This document shows positions 31,220 through 40,540 of a DNA stretch of 64,000 nt, piece by piece. Below the pieces are notes generated by a model, which saw nothing but the letters and a program-made list of their open reading frames with translations, was not told where the DNA came from and made no database searches. Both the position numbers and the translations under genes were made by a program. Source of the DNA: an uncultured Oscillospiraceae bacterium. GTDB taxonomy: Bacteria > Bacillota > Clostridia > Oscillospirales > Oscillospiraceae. Where the stretch lies: assembly GCA_950075865.1 (NCBI GenBank), contig CATMVA010000012.1, positions 11,337-75,336 on the forward strand, in the 5' to 3' direction. Numbering within the stretch: the stretch's first letter is position 1; every line of letters starts with the position of its first letter.

Positions 31220-31288
31220 CAGATCATGCTTCCTTTGAAAACGGAAGGTCAAGCCAACTGGGAACGCAGGCTCCCATTGTCACCATCC
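31220..31288 (-). promoter_or_regulatory. RAT-like antiterminator and weak terminator before the PTS gene
   Basis: On the minus strand GGATGGTGACA (from 31288), a GGGA...TCCC hairpin and GGCTTGACCT (to 31246) form a structure resembling the LicT/SacY ribonucleic antiterminator GGAT-TGTTAC...GGCAA-AACCT. The 3' arm runs into CTTCC...GGAAG (to about 31230), a short competing hairpin. The central stem is longer than in known RATs. The companion leader at 32.3 kb shares GGATGGTGA and GCTTGACCT, which supports both. Confidence 0.65.
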
Positions 31289-31389
31289 TGTTCCTTTTCA
31301 AAAGCTGGATCGGCCCGGGCGGTCCTCCCCTCTCTCCTTTCCTGCCGGTCTGGGCCCTTGCCGCTCCACATAGAGCGTATCAAGCGAAC

Positions 31390-32283
31390 TTAAATATCAT
31401 CCTCTTCCGGCGGAAGAGGAGCCGCTGACCCGTCAGCGGCCCGGTTGGCCTTGCTCACCACAAGACGGATGTGTATGGTAAGGTACATCAGCTCCTCCAC
31501 ATTCAAGTCGTAGCGGTACTGCTTTTTCAGAAATTCGCTGACCTTCTTGGCGCAGCGGTAAGGCTCGGCGTACTTGACGAACACGATGTCGGCCAACTCT
31601 TCGCTGGACGCCTCGGCGTACTGATCCCCCCGAAGGACCCGGCGGGCAAAAAATTTCAGGTGAGTGATAAAACGGTAGTAGTAGCTGGAGCTGGTGTCAA
31701 ACTCCATCACAAAGCTCCGCCCCACAATGTTGAGCACGTCCTGAATGATCCTGGTGATGTGGAAGGTCTCGTCGATGGTGGAGTCCTCGGCCTCGGCGTT
31801 GACGATGTGCATGGCGATGAAGGCGGCTTCGGCCTCGGGGAGCTTCTCCCCAAAGGCCTCCTCCATCATGTCCAGGGCAAGGGTGCCGATCTCAAATTCC
31901 TTCTCGTAGAACTGCTTGATCTCCCAGGTGAGGCCGTTGGTGATGGCCATTCCCTCCTTCGCCCGCTGAAGGGTGTAGTAGAGATGGTCGGCCAGGGAGA
32001 TCACCAGGCTGTCGCTGAGCTTCTGCTCCAGGGCAAGCCTGGCCATCTGGACGATCCGGTCGGAAAGCTCGATATACTCCATGGGGAGCTCGGCAAGCAG
32101 CTTTTCCAGTTGAGCGGACACCTTGCCGTCGGCGGCCGGAGTGTAGGTCTTTTCCACCAGGGCCGGGTCCAGTTCATCCCCCACCCGCTTCTTGAAGCCG
32201 ATGCCCTTACCGCAGACGATCTTTTCTTTTTTCCCGTCCATGACCACCAGTGCGTTGTTGGTCAATATCCTCTCAATTCGCAC
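31390..32283 (-). CDS. LicT/BglG-family transcriptional antiterminator
   Basis: This 297-residue protein has an N-terminal RNA-binding co-antiterminator domain (RIERILTNNALVVMDGKKEKIVCGKGIGF), then two PRD domains with regulatory His residues in YIELSDRIVQ, LADHLYY, IAMHIVNAE and YLTIHIRLV. When its glucoside is present, EII control of PRD phosphorylation should let the dimer bind RAT RNA and prevent termination. I start at GTG 32283 after GGGAGGTG, 15 codons inside the ORF-track start. It is the first gene of the operon, and its own leader contains a RAT-terminator pair. Confidence 0.93.
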   Translation of the reverse strand: MRIERILTNNALVVMDGKKEKIVCGKGIGFKKRVGDELDPALVEKTYTPAADGKVSAQLEKLLAELPMEYIELSDRIVQMARLALEQKLSDSLVISLADHLYYTLQRAKEGMAITNGLTWEIKQFYEKEFEIGTLALDMMEEAFGEKLPEAEAAFIAMHIVNAEAEDSTIDETFHITRIIQDVLNIVGRSFVMEFDTSSSYYYRFITHLKFFARRVLRGDQYAEASSEELADIVFVKYAEPYRCAKKVSEFLKKQYRYDLNVEELMYLTIHIRLVVSKANRAADGSAAPLPPEEDDI

Positions 32284-32302
32284 AGGGCCACACCTCCCAG
32301 GC

Positions 32303-32378
32303 AAAAATAAAGACCCATTTACTCGCACTTCAACTGTGCGGTAAACAGGTCAAGCTCGCGTTGCCGCGATCACCATCC
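32303..32378 (-). promoter_or_regulatory. RAT antiterminator overlapping a terminator, licT-like leader
   Basis: Minus strand: GGATGGTGATCGCG-GCAA-CGCGAGCTTGACCT (32378-32347) forms the RAT-like hairpin. Its last four bases (GACC) are also the 5' foot of a long terminator: GACC..TTTAC.CGCAC, loop, GTGCG.GTAAA..GGTC, then TTTATTTTT (32351-32303). The two structures are mutually exclusive, as required for antitermination. Confidence 0.8.
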
Positions 32379-32394
32379 TCGTTTATCTGTCAAT

Positions 32395-32423
32395 AACATA
32401 GCATATCCCTTCCCGCTTTTCAA
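32395..32423 (-). promoter_or_regulatory. Promoter of the beta-glucoside operon
   Basis: On the minus strand TTGAAA (32423-32418), a 17-bp spacer and TATGTT (32400-32395) sit just upstream of the RAT element, so the leader begins near 32388. Confidence 0.75.
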
Positions 32424-32500
32424 CCTCTTTTCTCTCCGAAAAAATATTTTAGGCGTTTTCGACAGATTTTCGCCCTCTTTTTTGTGCATAACCCACAACA

Positions 32501-32528
32501 AAAGGCGGGGCCCACAGGCCCCGCCTTT
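32501..32528. terminator. Terminator hairpin after the Cys-rich peptide gene
   Basis: AAAGGCGGGGCC/GGCCCCGCCTTT is a perfect 12-bp stem with a 4-nt loop; on the minus strand it ends in CCTTTTGTTG. Confidence 0.8.
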
Positions 32529-32561
32529 CCATGTCTGTGCTGTCTTAGGTATCCGGTCTTA

Positions 32562-32717
32562 TCAGCAGCAGCCGTTGTTGCACCCACAGCCGTTGTTGCA
32601 GCCGCAGCCACAGCCACACCCGCCGCCGCAGCAGCAGATCAGGATGATGAGGATGAGGATGATCCAGCAGCAGCCACCGCCGCCGCCCCAGCCACAACCG
32701 TTATTGCAGCATCCCAT
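32562..32717 (-). CDS. Cys/Gly-rich small membrane peptide (chorion-class-like, 51 aa)
   Basis: This gene is not in the ORF track. The 51-residue product has 16 Cys. It starts MGCCNNGCGWGGGGGCC, followed by the hydrophobic stretch WIILILIILI, and ends with CGCGCNNGCGCNN-type repeats. Similar short Clostridia proteins are annotated 'chorion class high-cysteine HCB protein 13'; their function is unknown. AGGAGGT lies eight bases before the ATG and a terminator hairpin follows, so this is a stand-alone gene. The Cys clusters could bind metal or cross-link, for example in a spore or envelope layer; that is speculation. Confidence 0.85.
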   Translation of the reverse strand: MGCCNNGCGWGGGGGCCWIILILIILICCCGGGCGCGCGCNNGCGCNNGCC

Positions 32718-32811
32718 AGTGAAGTACCTCCTAAAGAGATTTAGAAGTCCGGCGGTCTCCCGTCCGGCTTCACTTCATCTTATGCCGCCGCGTCTGATTG
32801 GTTCCGCTCCC

Positions 32812-33507
32812 CTAATTCGCTTGGGTCTCTCTGTCGGGCTCCCGTCTCTGGAGAAGCTTCTCCGCCCCCTCGGGCAGCTTCCCCATGGTGCCCACACACC
32901 GGTTAATGGGGGTACCCAGGTTGTAAAACTTCTCCTCATAGTCGGTCATGACCCCCACCGGACCGTTTTCATGCAGGTCCCGGGTCACCTCGGACAGGGC
33001 GAACCCCGCCTTGGGAAACTGGAACAGGGACCACTCATACAAATCATGGTTGTCTGTCTTGAAGTGGATCTGCCCCCCCTCCGCCAGCACCTTCCGGTAC
33101 CGGAGCAAAAACCCCGGATGGGTAAGCCGCCGCTTGGCATACCGGGCCCCAGGCCACGGGTCGCAGAAATTGATGTAGAGCCGGCTCACCTCCCCGGGGG
33201 CGAAATACTCCCCCAGGTCGGCCGCATCGGCGTCAATGAAAAAGACGTTTTGAAGTCCCATATCTCTGGCCCTCTCTGCGGCAATGACCATGGCGTCGGG
33301 CACCCGCTCCACCGCCACAAAGAGCACGTCCGGCTCAGCCTGGGCGGTCCCCACCGTAAAGCGCCCCTTGCCGCAGCCCAGCTCCACCCGGAGCTCCCGC
33401 GCCTGGGGCATCAACTCCCGCCAGCACCCCCGGTGCTCCTTCGGCTCCGTGACCACCAAATCGCCGCAGGCCACCAACCGTGCGTCCAGATTCGGCTTCT
33501 TTCTCAT
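32812..33507 (-). CDS. trmB: tRNA (guanine-N7-)-methyltransferase
   Basis: This 231-residue SAM-dependent enzyme makes m7G46 in tRNA. LRVELGCGKGRFTVGTA is the SAM-binding motif I, and YINFCDPWPGARYAKRRLTH is the TrmB signature (DPWPK.RH variant), followed by GGQIHFKTDN. I start at MRKKPNLD (33507), where GGAGGGGAT precedes at good distance, rather than 19 codons upstream. Confidence 0.96.
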   Translation of the reverse strand: MRKKPNLDARLVACGDLVVTEPKEHRGCWRELMPQARELRVELGCGKGRFTVGTAQAEPDVLFVAVERVPDAMVIAAERARDMGLQNVFFIDADAADLGEYFAPGEVSRLYINFCDPWPGARYAKRRLTHPGFLLRYRKVLAEGGQIHFKTDNHDLYEWSLFQFPKAGFALSEVTRDLHENGPVGVMTDYEEKFYNLGTPINRCVGTMGKLPEGAEKLLQRREPDRETQAN

Positions 33508-33684
33508 TCTCAAAAGGATCCCCTCCAAAATTCGGGTTTCTTTTATCTTATCACGCTTTTTCAAAAAAGTCGATATCCCCTTGCTTTTTCCTTTCTCAAA
33601 GTCTATGATTATGGGGGCAAAACCCCCGAAAATGGCCTCAAACCTGCCCCAAAAACTCTCTTTTCATCGAAGGAGGCAATTTCC

Positions 33685-34206
33685 TTGAAAAAGTTTCAGG
33701 ATCCCCACATTTCTCTGGCCAAAGAAAGTCAAATCGATGAAATTTATTCTATTATGACCACTGTAGCCACCCAGATGGACCACCCGGAATACTACGTGAT
33801 CGACGACCGGAACTATGTCGCCCGCCACATCTCCCAAGAGGGCTTTACCTTACTCTGGCAAGAGGTTGACACCATCGCTGGCTTCCTCATCGTCCACCTC
33901 CCAACCCCCGACGACCCCCACAATCTGGGCCGCGATCTTTCCTTCTCATCCTTACAGCTGCAAGGGGTTTCCCATATGGAATCCGCCGCCGTCCTCCCCC
34001 AATTCCGCGGCAAAGGCATCCAGAAAAAACTGATCTCCGCTGCCGAAACCCGCGTCCGCTCCTTGGGCTTCCGATACAGCCTCTGCACCGTCCACCCCAA
34101 CAATCTCCCCAGTCTCCAAACCCTTCTCTCCCTAAACTATGAGGTATCCACCACCAAACTCAAATACGGCGGCAAGCTGCGCCACATTATGAAAAAAGAG
34201 CTCTAA
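33685..34206 (+). CDS. GNAT family N-acetyltransferase
   Basis: This 173-residue protein starts at TTG 33685 with AAGGAGG eight bases upstream. The ORF track's 574-residue version extends through the antisense of trmB and is not real upstream of this point. The acetyl-CoA loop is LPQFRGKGIQKKLISAAE, followed by LCTVHPNNLPSLQTLLSLNY, a common GNAT C-terminal pattern. The substrate is unknown. It is the last gene with core-genome composition before the tRNA-Pro junction. Confidence 0.85.
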   Translation: MKKFQDPHISLAKESQIDEIYSIMTTVATQMDHPEYYVIDDRNYVARHISQEGFTLLWQEVDTIAGFLIVHLPTPDDPHNLGRDLSFSSLQLQGVSHMESAAVLPQFRGKGIQKKLISAAETRVRSLGFRYSLCTVHPNNLPSLQTLLSLNYEVSTTKLKYGGKLRHIMKKEL

Positions 34207-34387
34207 CTTCCCCACTCTCCCCCTTGCAAAACAGCCAAAAATCGGTTATACTGTTCCATACCATCTCCCCAAGCATATCGAAGTTGCTATCGTGCCACTT
34301 TGAGAGAATAGATGGCTTATCCTTGAGCTTCAAATCGAAGCCTCGAAAGCCGTCTGGACAGTAGCGGACAGCGGAAACCTTAACTTA

Positions 34388-34517
34388 AAATTTCTTATCC
34401 AAATCCCCCTCTGACCACAGCAAAGCCCTCAGCCAGAGTGAACTTGCTTTTTCCCGCAAATCATGATATAAACTAAATACCCGGGTGTAGCCTATCGGTT
34501 AGGCACTTGGTTTGGGA
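34388..34517 (+). repeat. 130-bp direct repeat, copy A (ends in tRNA-Pro 5' half)
   Basis: This block aligns without net length change to 34600-34729, 212 bp downstream. The last 50 bases are nearly identical (AAATACCCGGGTGTAGCCTA and onward) and the earlier part is about 75 percent alike by eye. The copies stop matching right after the anticodon loop TTTGGGA. Bases 34207-34387 hold no gene that I can see. Confidence 0.8.
34481..34517 (+). pseudogene. tRNA-Pro 5'-half remnant
   Basis: CCGGGTG, the D-arm and the 5' strand of the anticodon stem and loop are identical to the intact tRNA-Pro at 34693. After TTTGGGA the sequence becomes unrelated (GCGTAGGTGGG), so there is no anticodon 3' strand or acceptor 3' strand. 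Confidence 0.85.
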
Positions 34518-34599
34518 GCGTAGGTGGGAGGTTCGTCAGGTTTGAACCGCAACCCCGGAAGTTACTGGGGCAGTAGCTCATTCTAAAATCTCCCGGCGT

Positions 34600-34729
34600 A
34601 AATTCTCGCTTCAAATTCCCCTTTGACCACATGGGTGACCACAGTCAGAGTAGACTTGCTTTTTCTTGCGAATCATGATATAAACGAAATACCCGGGTGT
34701 AGCCTATCGGTTAGGCACTTGGTTTGGGA
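34600..34729 (+). repeat. 130-bp direct repeat, copy B (reads into intact tRNA-Pro)
   Basis: This is the second copy of the block at 34388-34517. Here the tRNA 5' half is completed by a matching 3' half. Bases 34518-34599 between the copies hold no recognisable gene. Confidence 0.8.
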
Positions 34730-34767
34730 CCAAGCCCAGGCTGGTTCGACTCCAGTCACTCGGACCA
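34693..34767 (+). tRNA. tRNA-Pro (anticodon TGG)
   Basis: This is a 75-base cloverleaf with encoded CCA. The acceptor stem is CCGGGTG/CACTCGG with one G-U pair. The D-arm is GCC..TATCGGTTA..GGC. The anticodon stem CTTGG/CCAAG has loop TTTGGGA (anticodon TGG, reads proline). The T-arm is GCTGG-TTCGACT-CCAGT. It lies at the border between core-like and AT-rich sequence. Confidence 0.96.
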
Positions 34768-34819
34768 TGAAGAAGCTACATTTTGCCTTGCAGTAAAGGC
34801 GTAGATGTAGCTTCTTCAT
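34767..34819 (+). terminator. Perfect 15-bp hairpin directly after tRNA-Pro
   Basis: ATGAAGAAGCTACAT/ATGTAGCTTCTTCAT are perfect reverse complements separated by 23 bases and followed by ATAATTTTTAT. It begins at the last base of the tRNA and probably terminates tRNA transcription; being beside a likely attachment site it could also have been brought by the element. Confidence 0.75.
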
Positions 34820-34894
34820 ATAATTTTTATCCACAGTCTTTAAACAAATAATGTGATATAATAGCAACTGTAATATTAAGGAGGCTTCTTAATA

Positions 34895-36361
34895 CTGTCC
34901 GATTCTAACTATGCTAAAATTCTAAACTATTTCGATCGTCAGTTTTGGAGTGGAAAGACCGATGAAACGAACTGGTCCTATTATGGAATTATATTGGATT
35001 GGTATTTCGATAATTCAGTTCTTTGTGTTGACTACTTGGATATTGCAGACTATTTTAGCAGTAATGGGGGGTTTTCTTTTTCTGAAACTGAACTTTTTTC
35101 AAAGCAGTACGTAGCAGTCGAGGGCCAAAAACGCTTAGAACTTATCCAAGCCATTTTAAACTTAATAAGAATGTCAACCGTAAATACCGAACAGAGTAAG
35201 CACATTATTTCGGTGATTACAAATGTATTGGCTCGTGATGCAGTTACAGTTATTGTTCCAGAAAGCGGCCCCATATCCATAAAGCTCAATGATATTCTTG
35301 ATTCCGGATCTTATTGTAACATTATTCGGGTAAAAGATGGAATATTGCGAAAAGAGTTGCGAGCTGTCTATAAAGATGACCCAAAACTGCAAAAAAGGAT
35401 GCAGTATGAGTATGAAAATATGGCCAAGTTGTCTGGATGCCCGCAAATTCTCAACGTCTTTGGATATGATGACGCAACTCATTCTTATCTTATGGAACAA
35501 GCAGATATGAATTTAGCAACATATCTTGAAAGCGAAATTGACCTTTCTTTTGAGGAACGACTTAAAATAGTTATGGATATCCTGCATGGCATGAGCTATG
35601 CGCATAATCACTCAATCATCCATCGGGATTTGCACTTGGGAAATGTTCTGAAAATTGGGAGCGACTATGTTATATGCGATTTTGGATTAAGTAAGGACCT
35701 TTCGATTGTTCGTAGTATGAAATCGTCATATACTCAGAAAAACAACCATCTTTTTGTAGACCCGCTGGCATTAACTGATTTCACCCTGCTGGATCAAAAA
35801 AGCGATATTTACTCCCTCGGCAAAATGATGGACTATATCTTCACCTGCAATGCGCCAACAGCAGATCGTGTTTTCAAAACTATTGTTGAACGATGTATTT
35901 GCCGTGACAAAGCTCTGAGATATAGTTCAGTAGATCAGATTATTGCCGATATGGAAAACACATTGAACGCTCAGTCAGAAGAGGATAGAAAAAGAGGTAT
36001 TGTTTCAAAAATCCTGAATAACCAGTACGATGTACAAGTGCAAGAATATATAATCGGGCTTGTTGAATCTGATAGACTAAGTAAGTTCATTGTAGCTAAT
36101 AAGCTACAATCTTTTTGGAAATTGATTCTTAGATTTGAGTCTGTATACCAAGTTCAAATTCTTCGTTCCATTGAAACCGGCTATTCGGCGGCAACAGGAT
36201 ATGGCGGTTGGGCAAACTATGATATTTTTGCCACAGTTGCTTATAACTTGTGTATACATCTGCCAGATGGAGAGCCAAAAGCAATTGCCAGGCACATCTT
36301 GGAGGGCTGCGCAAATATTCGTTACTATGCGCAAGATTTGCTTGAACGCCTTCCCATATAG
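34895..36361 (+). CDS. Ser/Thr protein kinase with C-terminal helical extension
   Basis: The kinase core shows HRDLHLGN (catalytic loop, Asn in the LxxN form), CDFGLS (Mg loop) and SDIYSLGKMM (helix F). The Gly-rich loop is poor and the ATP Lys is probably in ILRKEL. About 150 C-terminal residues beyond the kinase are unassigned. The ORF track starts at a TTG (34994), but the frame stays open upstream to 34880 and reads LSDSNYAKILNYFDRQFW. AAGGAGG at 34878-34884 points to a start at CTG 34895 or ATA 34892, giving about 488 residues. A TATAAT at 34857 supports a promoter. AT-rich codon use marks it as island DNA. Confidence 0.8.
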   Translation: MSDSNYAKILNYFDRQFWSGKTDETNWSYYGIILDWYFDNSVLCVDYLDIADYFSSNGGFSFSETELFSKQYVAVEGQKRLELIQAILNLIRMSTVNTEQSKHIISVITNVLARDAVTVIVPESGPISIKLNDILDSGSYCNIIRVKDGILRKELRAVYKDDPKLQKRMQYEYENMAKLSGCPQILNVFGYDDATHSYLMEQADMNLATYLESEIDLSFEERLKIVMDILHGMSYAHNHSIIHRDLHLGNVLKIGSDYVICDFGLSKDLSIVRSMKSSYTQKNNHLFVDPLALTDFTLLDQKSDIYSLGKMMDYIFTCNAPTADRVFKTIVERCICRDKALRYSSVDQIIADMENTLNAQSEEDRKRGIVSKILNNQYDVQVQEYIIGLVESDRLSKFIVANKLQSFWKLILRFESVYQVQILRSIETGYSAATGYGGWANYDIFATVAYNLCIHLPDGEPKAIARHILEGCANIRYYAQDLLERLPI

Positions 36362-36563
36362 CAATTTCAGATGTCTTTTCAAGGGGCAATATTTGATTAA
36401 AATAGGCGTTTGAATTCAATTACAAAAATGAAATTGCTAATGAAGTCAGTTTCCCTCTCTTTTATCCCTTTTGCATGTTGTTAAATCTGTGATAATGAAT
36501 TTGTAAGACTTTTCTTCAGAGAAAATACCTAAGCCTATAATAACGGACTTATGGAGGTTTAGC

Positions 36564-39500
36564 ATGAATTTGAATCATGTGCTTACAGCAAACGAAATTG
36601 ATGCTTGGGCCAGAGAAAATCCAAGGCGGGCCCAAGAACTATTGCCAGAACTGATTATACGTCTTATCCTATGCACTTCTTCTGAAATAAGAAATTTTAA
36701 TTTCCCTATTGAAAAAGGAATCCAGTATTCTGGATATGACGGTGCGCTGGATTCTGGCAAGTCTTCAAGCTATTTCCCGGAGGGGAAATCTGTTTGGGAG
36801 TTTGGTACAAACGAGGATGCTCTGGGAAAATTTAAGTCTGATATTGAAAAAAGACATTGTAATCCTTTAGGTGTTGATGTAAAAGAAACAGCATTTATTT
36901 TTGCCACTTTAAAGATATGGAACCACAGAACTTCGATAGAAGAAATCGTAAATGAAAGTAAAGGCAAGTATAGTTGGAAAGACATTCGGATCATAGATGG
37001 TAGCAAGATTTCCCTTTGGATACAATCACATAGTGCTGTTGCGGCGTGGTTTGCAAATGCCATAGGAAAACATATAAATGGTATCCGCACCATTGAAGAT
37101 TTTTGGAATGACTATAGTCAAAGTGCGTCTCCAAATCTTAATAAGGATTATTTTTTGCTTGGCAGAGAAGCTCAAATCGATCAGTTGTCAAAATGGCTTG
37201 AGCAGAAGTCCGGCTCTCTTACCTTGATTTCTGAATCATCATTGGAATCCGTCCTATTTATTTCTGCTTATTTGTTGGCTAATCGTGAAAAAAACAATTC
37301 GATATTGAATAAAACTCTCATCGTTGAGTCCCCGGAGGAATGGAATAATTTTATTGTGGGGAACGAAAGAGATTGCCTCCTTATCCCGACTTTTAACTTT
37401 ACGGAAGATATTCGCTGTCCATCGGACATGTTTATCATTCTTCCGGTAGCAAAATACTCCCCATTATCAAAGATTACAAAAAATATTGATTCAGTAAAAA
37501 TCGACAAGCGTCCCAAAGCCGTATACCACAAGGCATTGGAGTCGCTTGGTTTTAAACCCACAGATTTTTCAAAAATTGAAACAGAGACGAAAAGAAGCTT
37601 TTTGCCATTCTATCGGATGATTACCAAGTTGTCCACCAGGAAAAGTCCGAGATGGCTATCCGAGCCAGGTTTACAGGATCTTATCCCCGCTTTTCTGGTC
37701 GGCGGATGGAATGGTGACTCAGAGGGAGATCGAAAGGCAATCGCAGCAATAAGTGGGCTAAATTATGAGGATTATGTCTGTCGAATCAACAAATGGTTGG
37801 CTGTAGAAGATGCTCCTATTTTCAAAGTTTTTAACACTTATCAGATTGTGTCCGTTCAAGACATGTGGACATTTTTATACGAATCATTGACAGAGGATCA
37901 AGTAAAGAGATTCAGAGAATGTGTCATTGCTGTTTTGGGAGCAACAGATCCAGCGTTTCAACTTCCAGAAGAGCAATGGGCATTTGCATCTGTTTATGGG
38001 AAAGTGTCAAAATATTCCGAACTATTGCGAGAAGGTCTGACCATTAGTTTGATTTTACTTTCAGAGCAAGGCAATCGAGAAAATAATTTCAATGTTGTTT
38101 CTGCTGAGCGCTATGTTTACCTTTTAGTTCAAGAAATCTTTCATTCTATCAACACATGGGAGGAGTGGAATACCATAGCTCCTTCTCTGATGGCGCTGGC
38201 AGAAGCCTCGCCAGAAGCAGTTCTTGAAAAATTAGAGCAAGAAATTTCAAACGGTAAAAGTGAAATGTGGCATCTCTTTAAGCCGGCAAAAGATGTCCTT
38301 ACTGGCCCAAGCAATTATACCCACATACTTTGGTCATTGGAACAGCTTGTTTGGTACCGAAGCTATGTAGTGCGTGCCATAGATCTGCTCGTTGCTATCA
38401 ATGAAAAACAATTTGAATATACCCTTGCGAATTCTCCAATTAACACATTGTATGATATTTTTTGCACCTGGTATTCCCAAAGCTGCCTTAATTGCGAAGA
38501 AAAGATAGAACTTCTCAAAAAAATATGTAAACACAACCCGACGACAGGAGAAGCTTTGATTAATAAGCTAATTCCTACAGGGCCTGCTTCTTGCGGGAGT
38601 ATTCAAAAACCCAGGTGGCATAGTTTTGATACAGAATTTCAGGAGAAAGTGACATATGCAGAATACAACTCCACACTGCAGGCAATCGCAAATATTGCGG
38701 TAAGTGAGGCTACTACGACAGCTCAATGGTGTACCATCGTGAACCACGCTTTGTTTTTCTTCCGCTTTGACGAACAGTGGCTTGAGAAGCTTAGTGAATA
38801 CTGCACAAATATCTCCGAGGTCGAGAAGCAAGAAATTGCAAACTCTTTGCGCTCGGAAATTAGTAGAAACAGAGAGTTTTGTAGTGCAGACTGGTCTATG
38901 CCAGAAGAATTCTTGTCGCAGATGGAGACAGTACTACTACAAATTTTGCCAAACAATATAGGACAATATACATACTTATTTCAGCATCATCCTGCTCTTT
39001 TACATCCCATTCCATACGATAAAGATCACTTTAGCTACGAGAAAGAGCAAGACTACCTCCGAACCGTTCGAATGGAAACTATTCATAATATTTTAAGTAG
39101 CTTCGGTCCTGATTCGCTGGTTGACTTTTCTCTCCAAGCGGAAAGCACAAGTGAATTAGCAGAAGTCATTGCTTCTAAGGTCCTTCACAACACATATGAC
39201 TTCCCCCTCATCCTAAAAACGAAAGAGAATGCTTCGCTTTATTCTTCTGTTTTACATCAACTTTAGCAGCTCAATGGATTGGAGGCATTTTTACTTGCAT
39301 TAAAAGATGCACCTCTTACCAATGAAGAGAAAGCCGATATGATATGCAATAGCCCATTGGATCCTGAAATCTGGATAAGGCTTGATGATTTGGATAACGG
39401 AATTGCCCGATACTATTGGGAACATATCAACGCCCTTGCTCTTTTGGGGCGAAGTGATGAGCGTGATGAGCGTATAGATTATTTCCTTAGTCAGTTGCTT

Positions 39501-40346
39501 AAATATGACAGGCCCTATTCTGCTGCACAAGTTATTACATTTTCGCAGTACTCTAACTCTGAAATCATTATGTGCACTCTCTTTAAATGCTGCGAAATGC
39601 AAAATTGTATGGAACCTACAGGCGCATCATTACGTGGGCTGTCGGAACATGATGTTCTCACCTTGTTTGACAGGCTATACAGCAATCAAAACATTGAATT
39701 AGATGAGTTGGTGCAATTAGAAATTTCTTTTCTCCCCTACTTTAGATTCCATTCAACTCCCAAAGGAATTGCGAAATTCTTACTTGAAAATCCTGTAGAA
39801 TATGTCAAGTTAATTACGATGAATTATAAGCCCGATTCTGGTGTAGATCCTGTAAGCACAGATTTCTCGGATGAACAATGCCGCATAGCATATGAAATTG
39901 TAGACCTCTTTAAGACAATTCCAGGCTGTGACGGAACCACTATTTCAGAAATGGAATTTTCCGAATGGGTTGCAGCGGCTCAAAAATACGCAGAACAGAT
40001 TGGGTACAAAAATTCCTTCGTCCATTGTTTTGGTCGTGTACTTAGCTATGCTCCAGTGGGCAGTGACGGAATTTTCCCACATGAGACAGTGAGGGGCTTC
40101 CTTGAAAAGACCCGAAACGACAAATTGGTAAGCGGCTTCATTCTGGGAAAGCAAAATCAGAGGGGAGTTCATACCGTAACAGGCGGTCTTGAAGAAAAGG
40201 AGATCGCACAAAAATATCAAGATGACGCATCTGCGATACGTGTATCATATCCTCACACTGCAGCCATATTAGAAAAACTTTCAGAGTGTTACAAGGAGGA
40301 ATCACTCTACGAACAGAAAAGAGAATTGCTCGATTTTCGTGGCTAA
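36564..40346 (+). pseudogene. 1,260-codon nuclease/STAND-like frame broken by in-frame TAG
   Basis: The ORF track lists two proteins (900 aa, 36564-39266; 355 aa, 39279-40346), but both are in the same frame, separated only by TAG at 39264. The frame continues QLNGLEAFLLALKDAPLTNE with no gap. The N-terminus has a restriction-nuclease-like set: YSGYDGAL, SVWEFG and NEDALGKFKSDIEKR. LLGREAQIDQLSKWLEQ then resembles the entry to a STAND NTPase, but its P-loop position (LISESSLESV) lacks GKT/S. The remainder is helical, like a sensor or repeat region. TGGAGG precedes the ATG. Intragenic suppression or re-initiation could still yield two pieces. A defence role is inferred from size, layout and neighbours. 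Confidence 0.6.
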
Positions 40347-40540
40347 CTAAAGCATCAATCAAATTTTATCCTATTCCTTGTTCGGGTCGGGCAAGAGTAA
40401 GGCATATGTATATCCAGAATTGAATGTACCGCTGAAGAAAAAAAGAAAATATTTACTTGATTAGTATGCTTTTACCTGCAAGGAGCCATAAGTGGAAGAT
40501 CTTAGGCATCGGATATTTTCCCACATGCAAATATCTATAG

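Noticed and set aside
32482-33684. N-terminal extension of the GNAT ORF
   Set aside because: It is antisense to trmB and the Cys-rich peptide gene; a good TTG start with a ribosome binding site exists at 33685.
40386-40464. Short frame with GSGKSK resembling a P-loop
   Set aside because: It covers about 28 codons without start or family context in decayed DNA; a chance match is likely.
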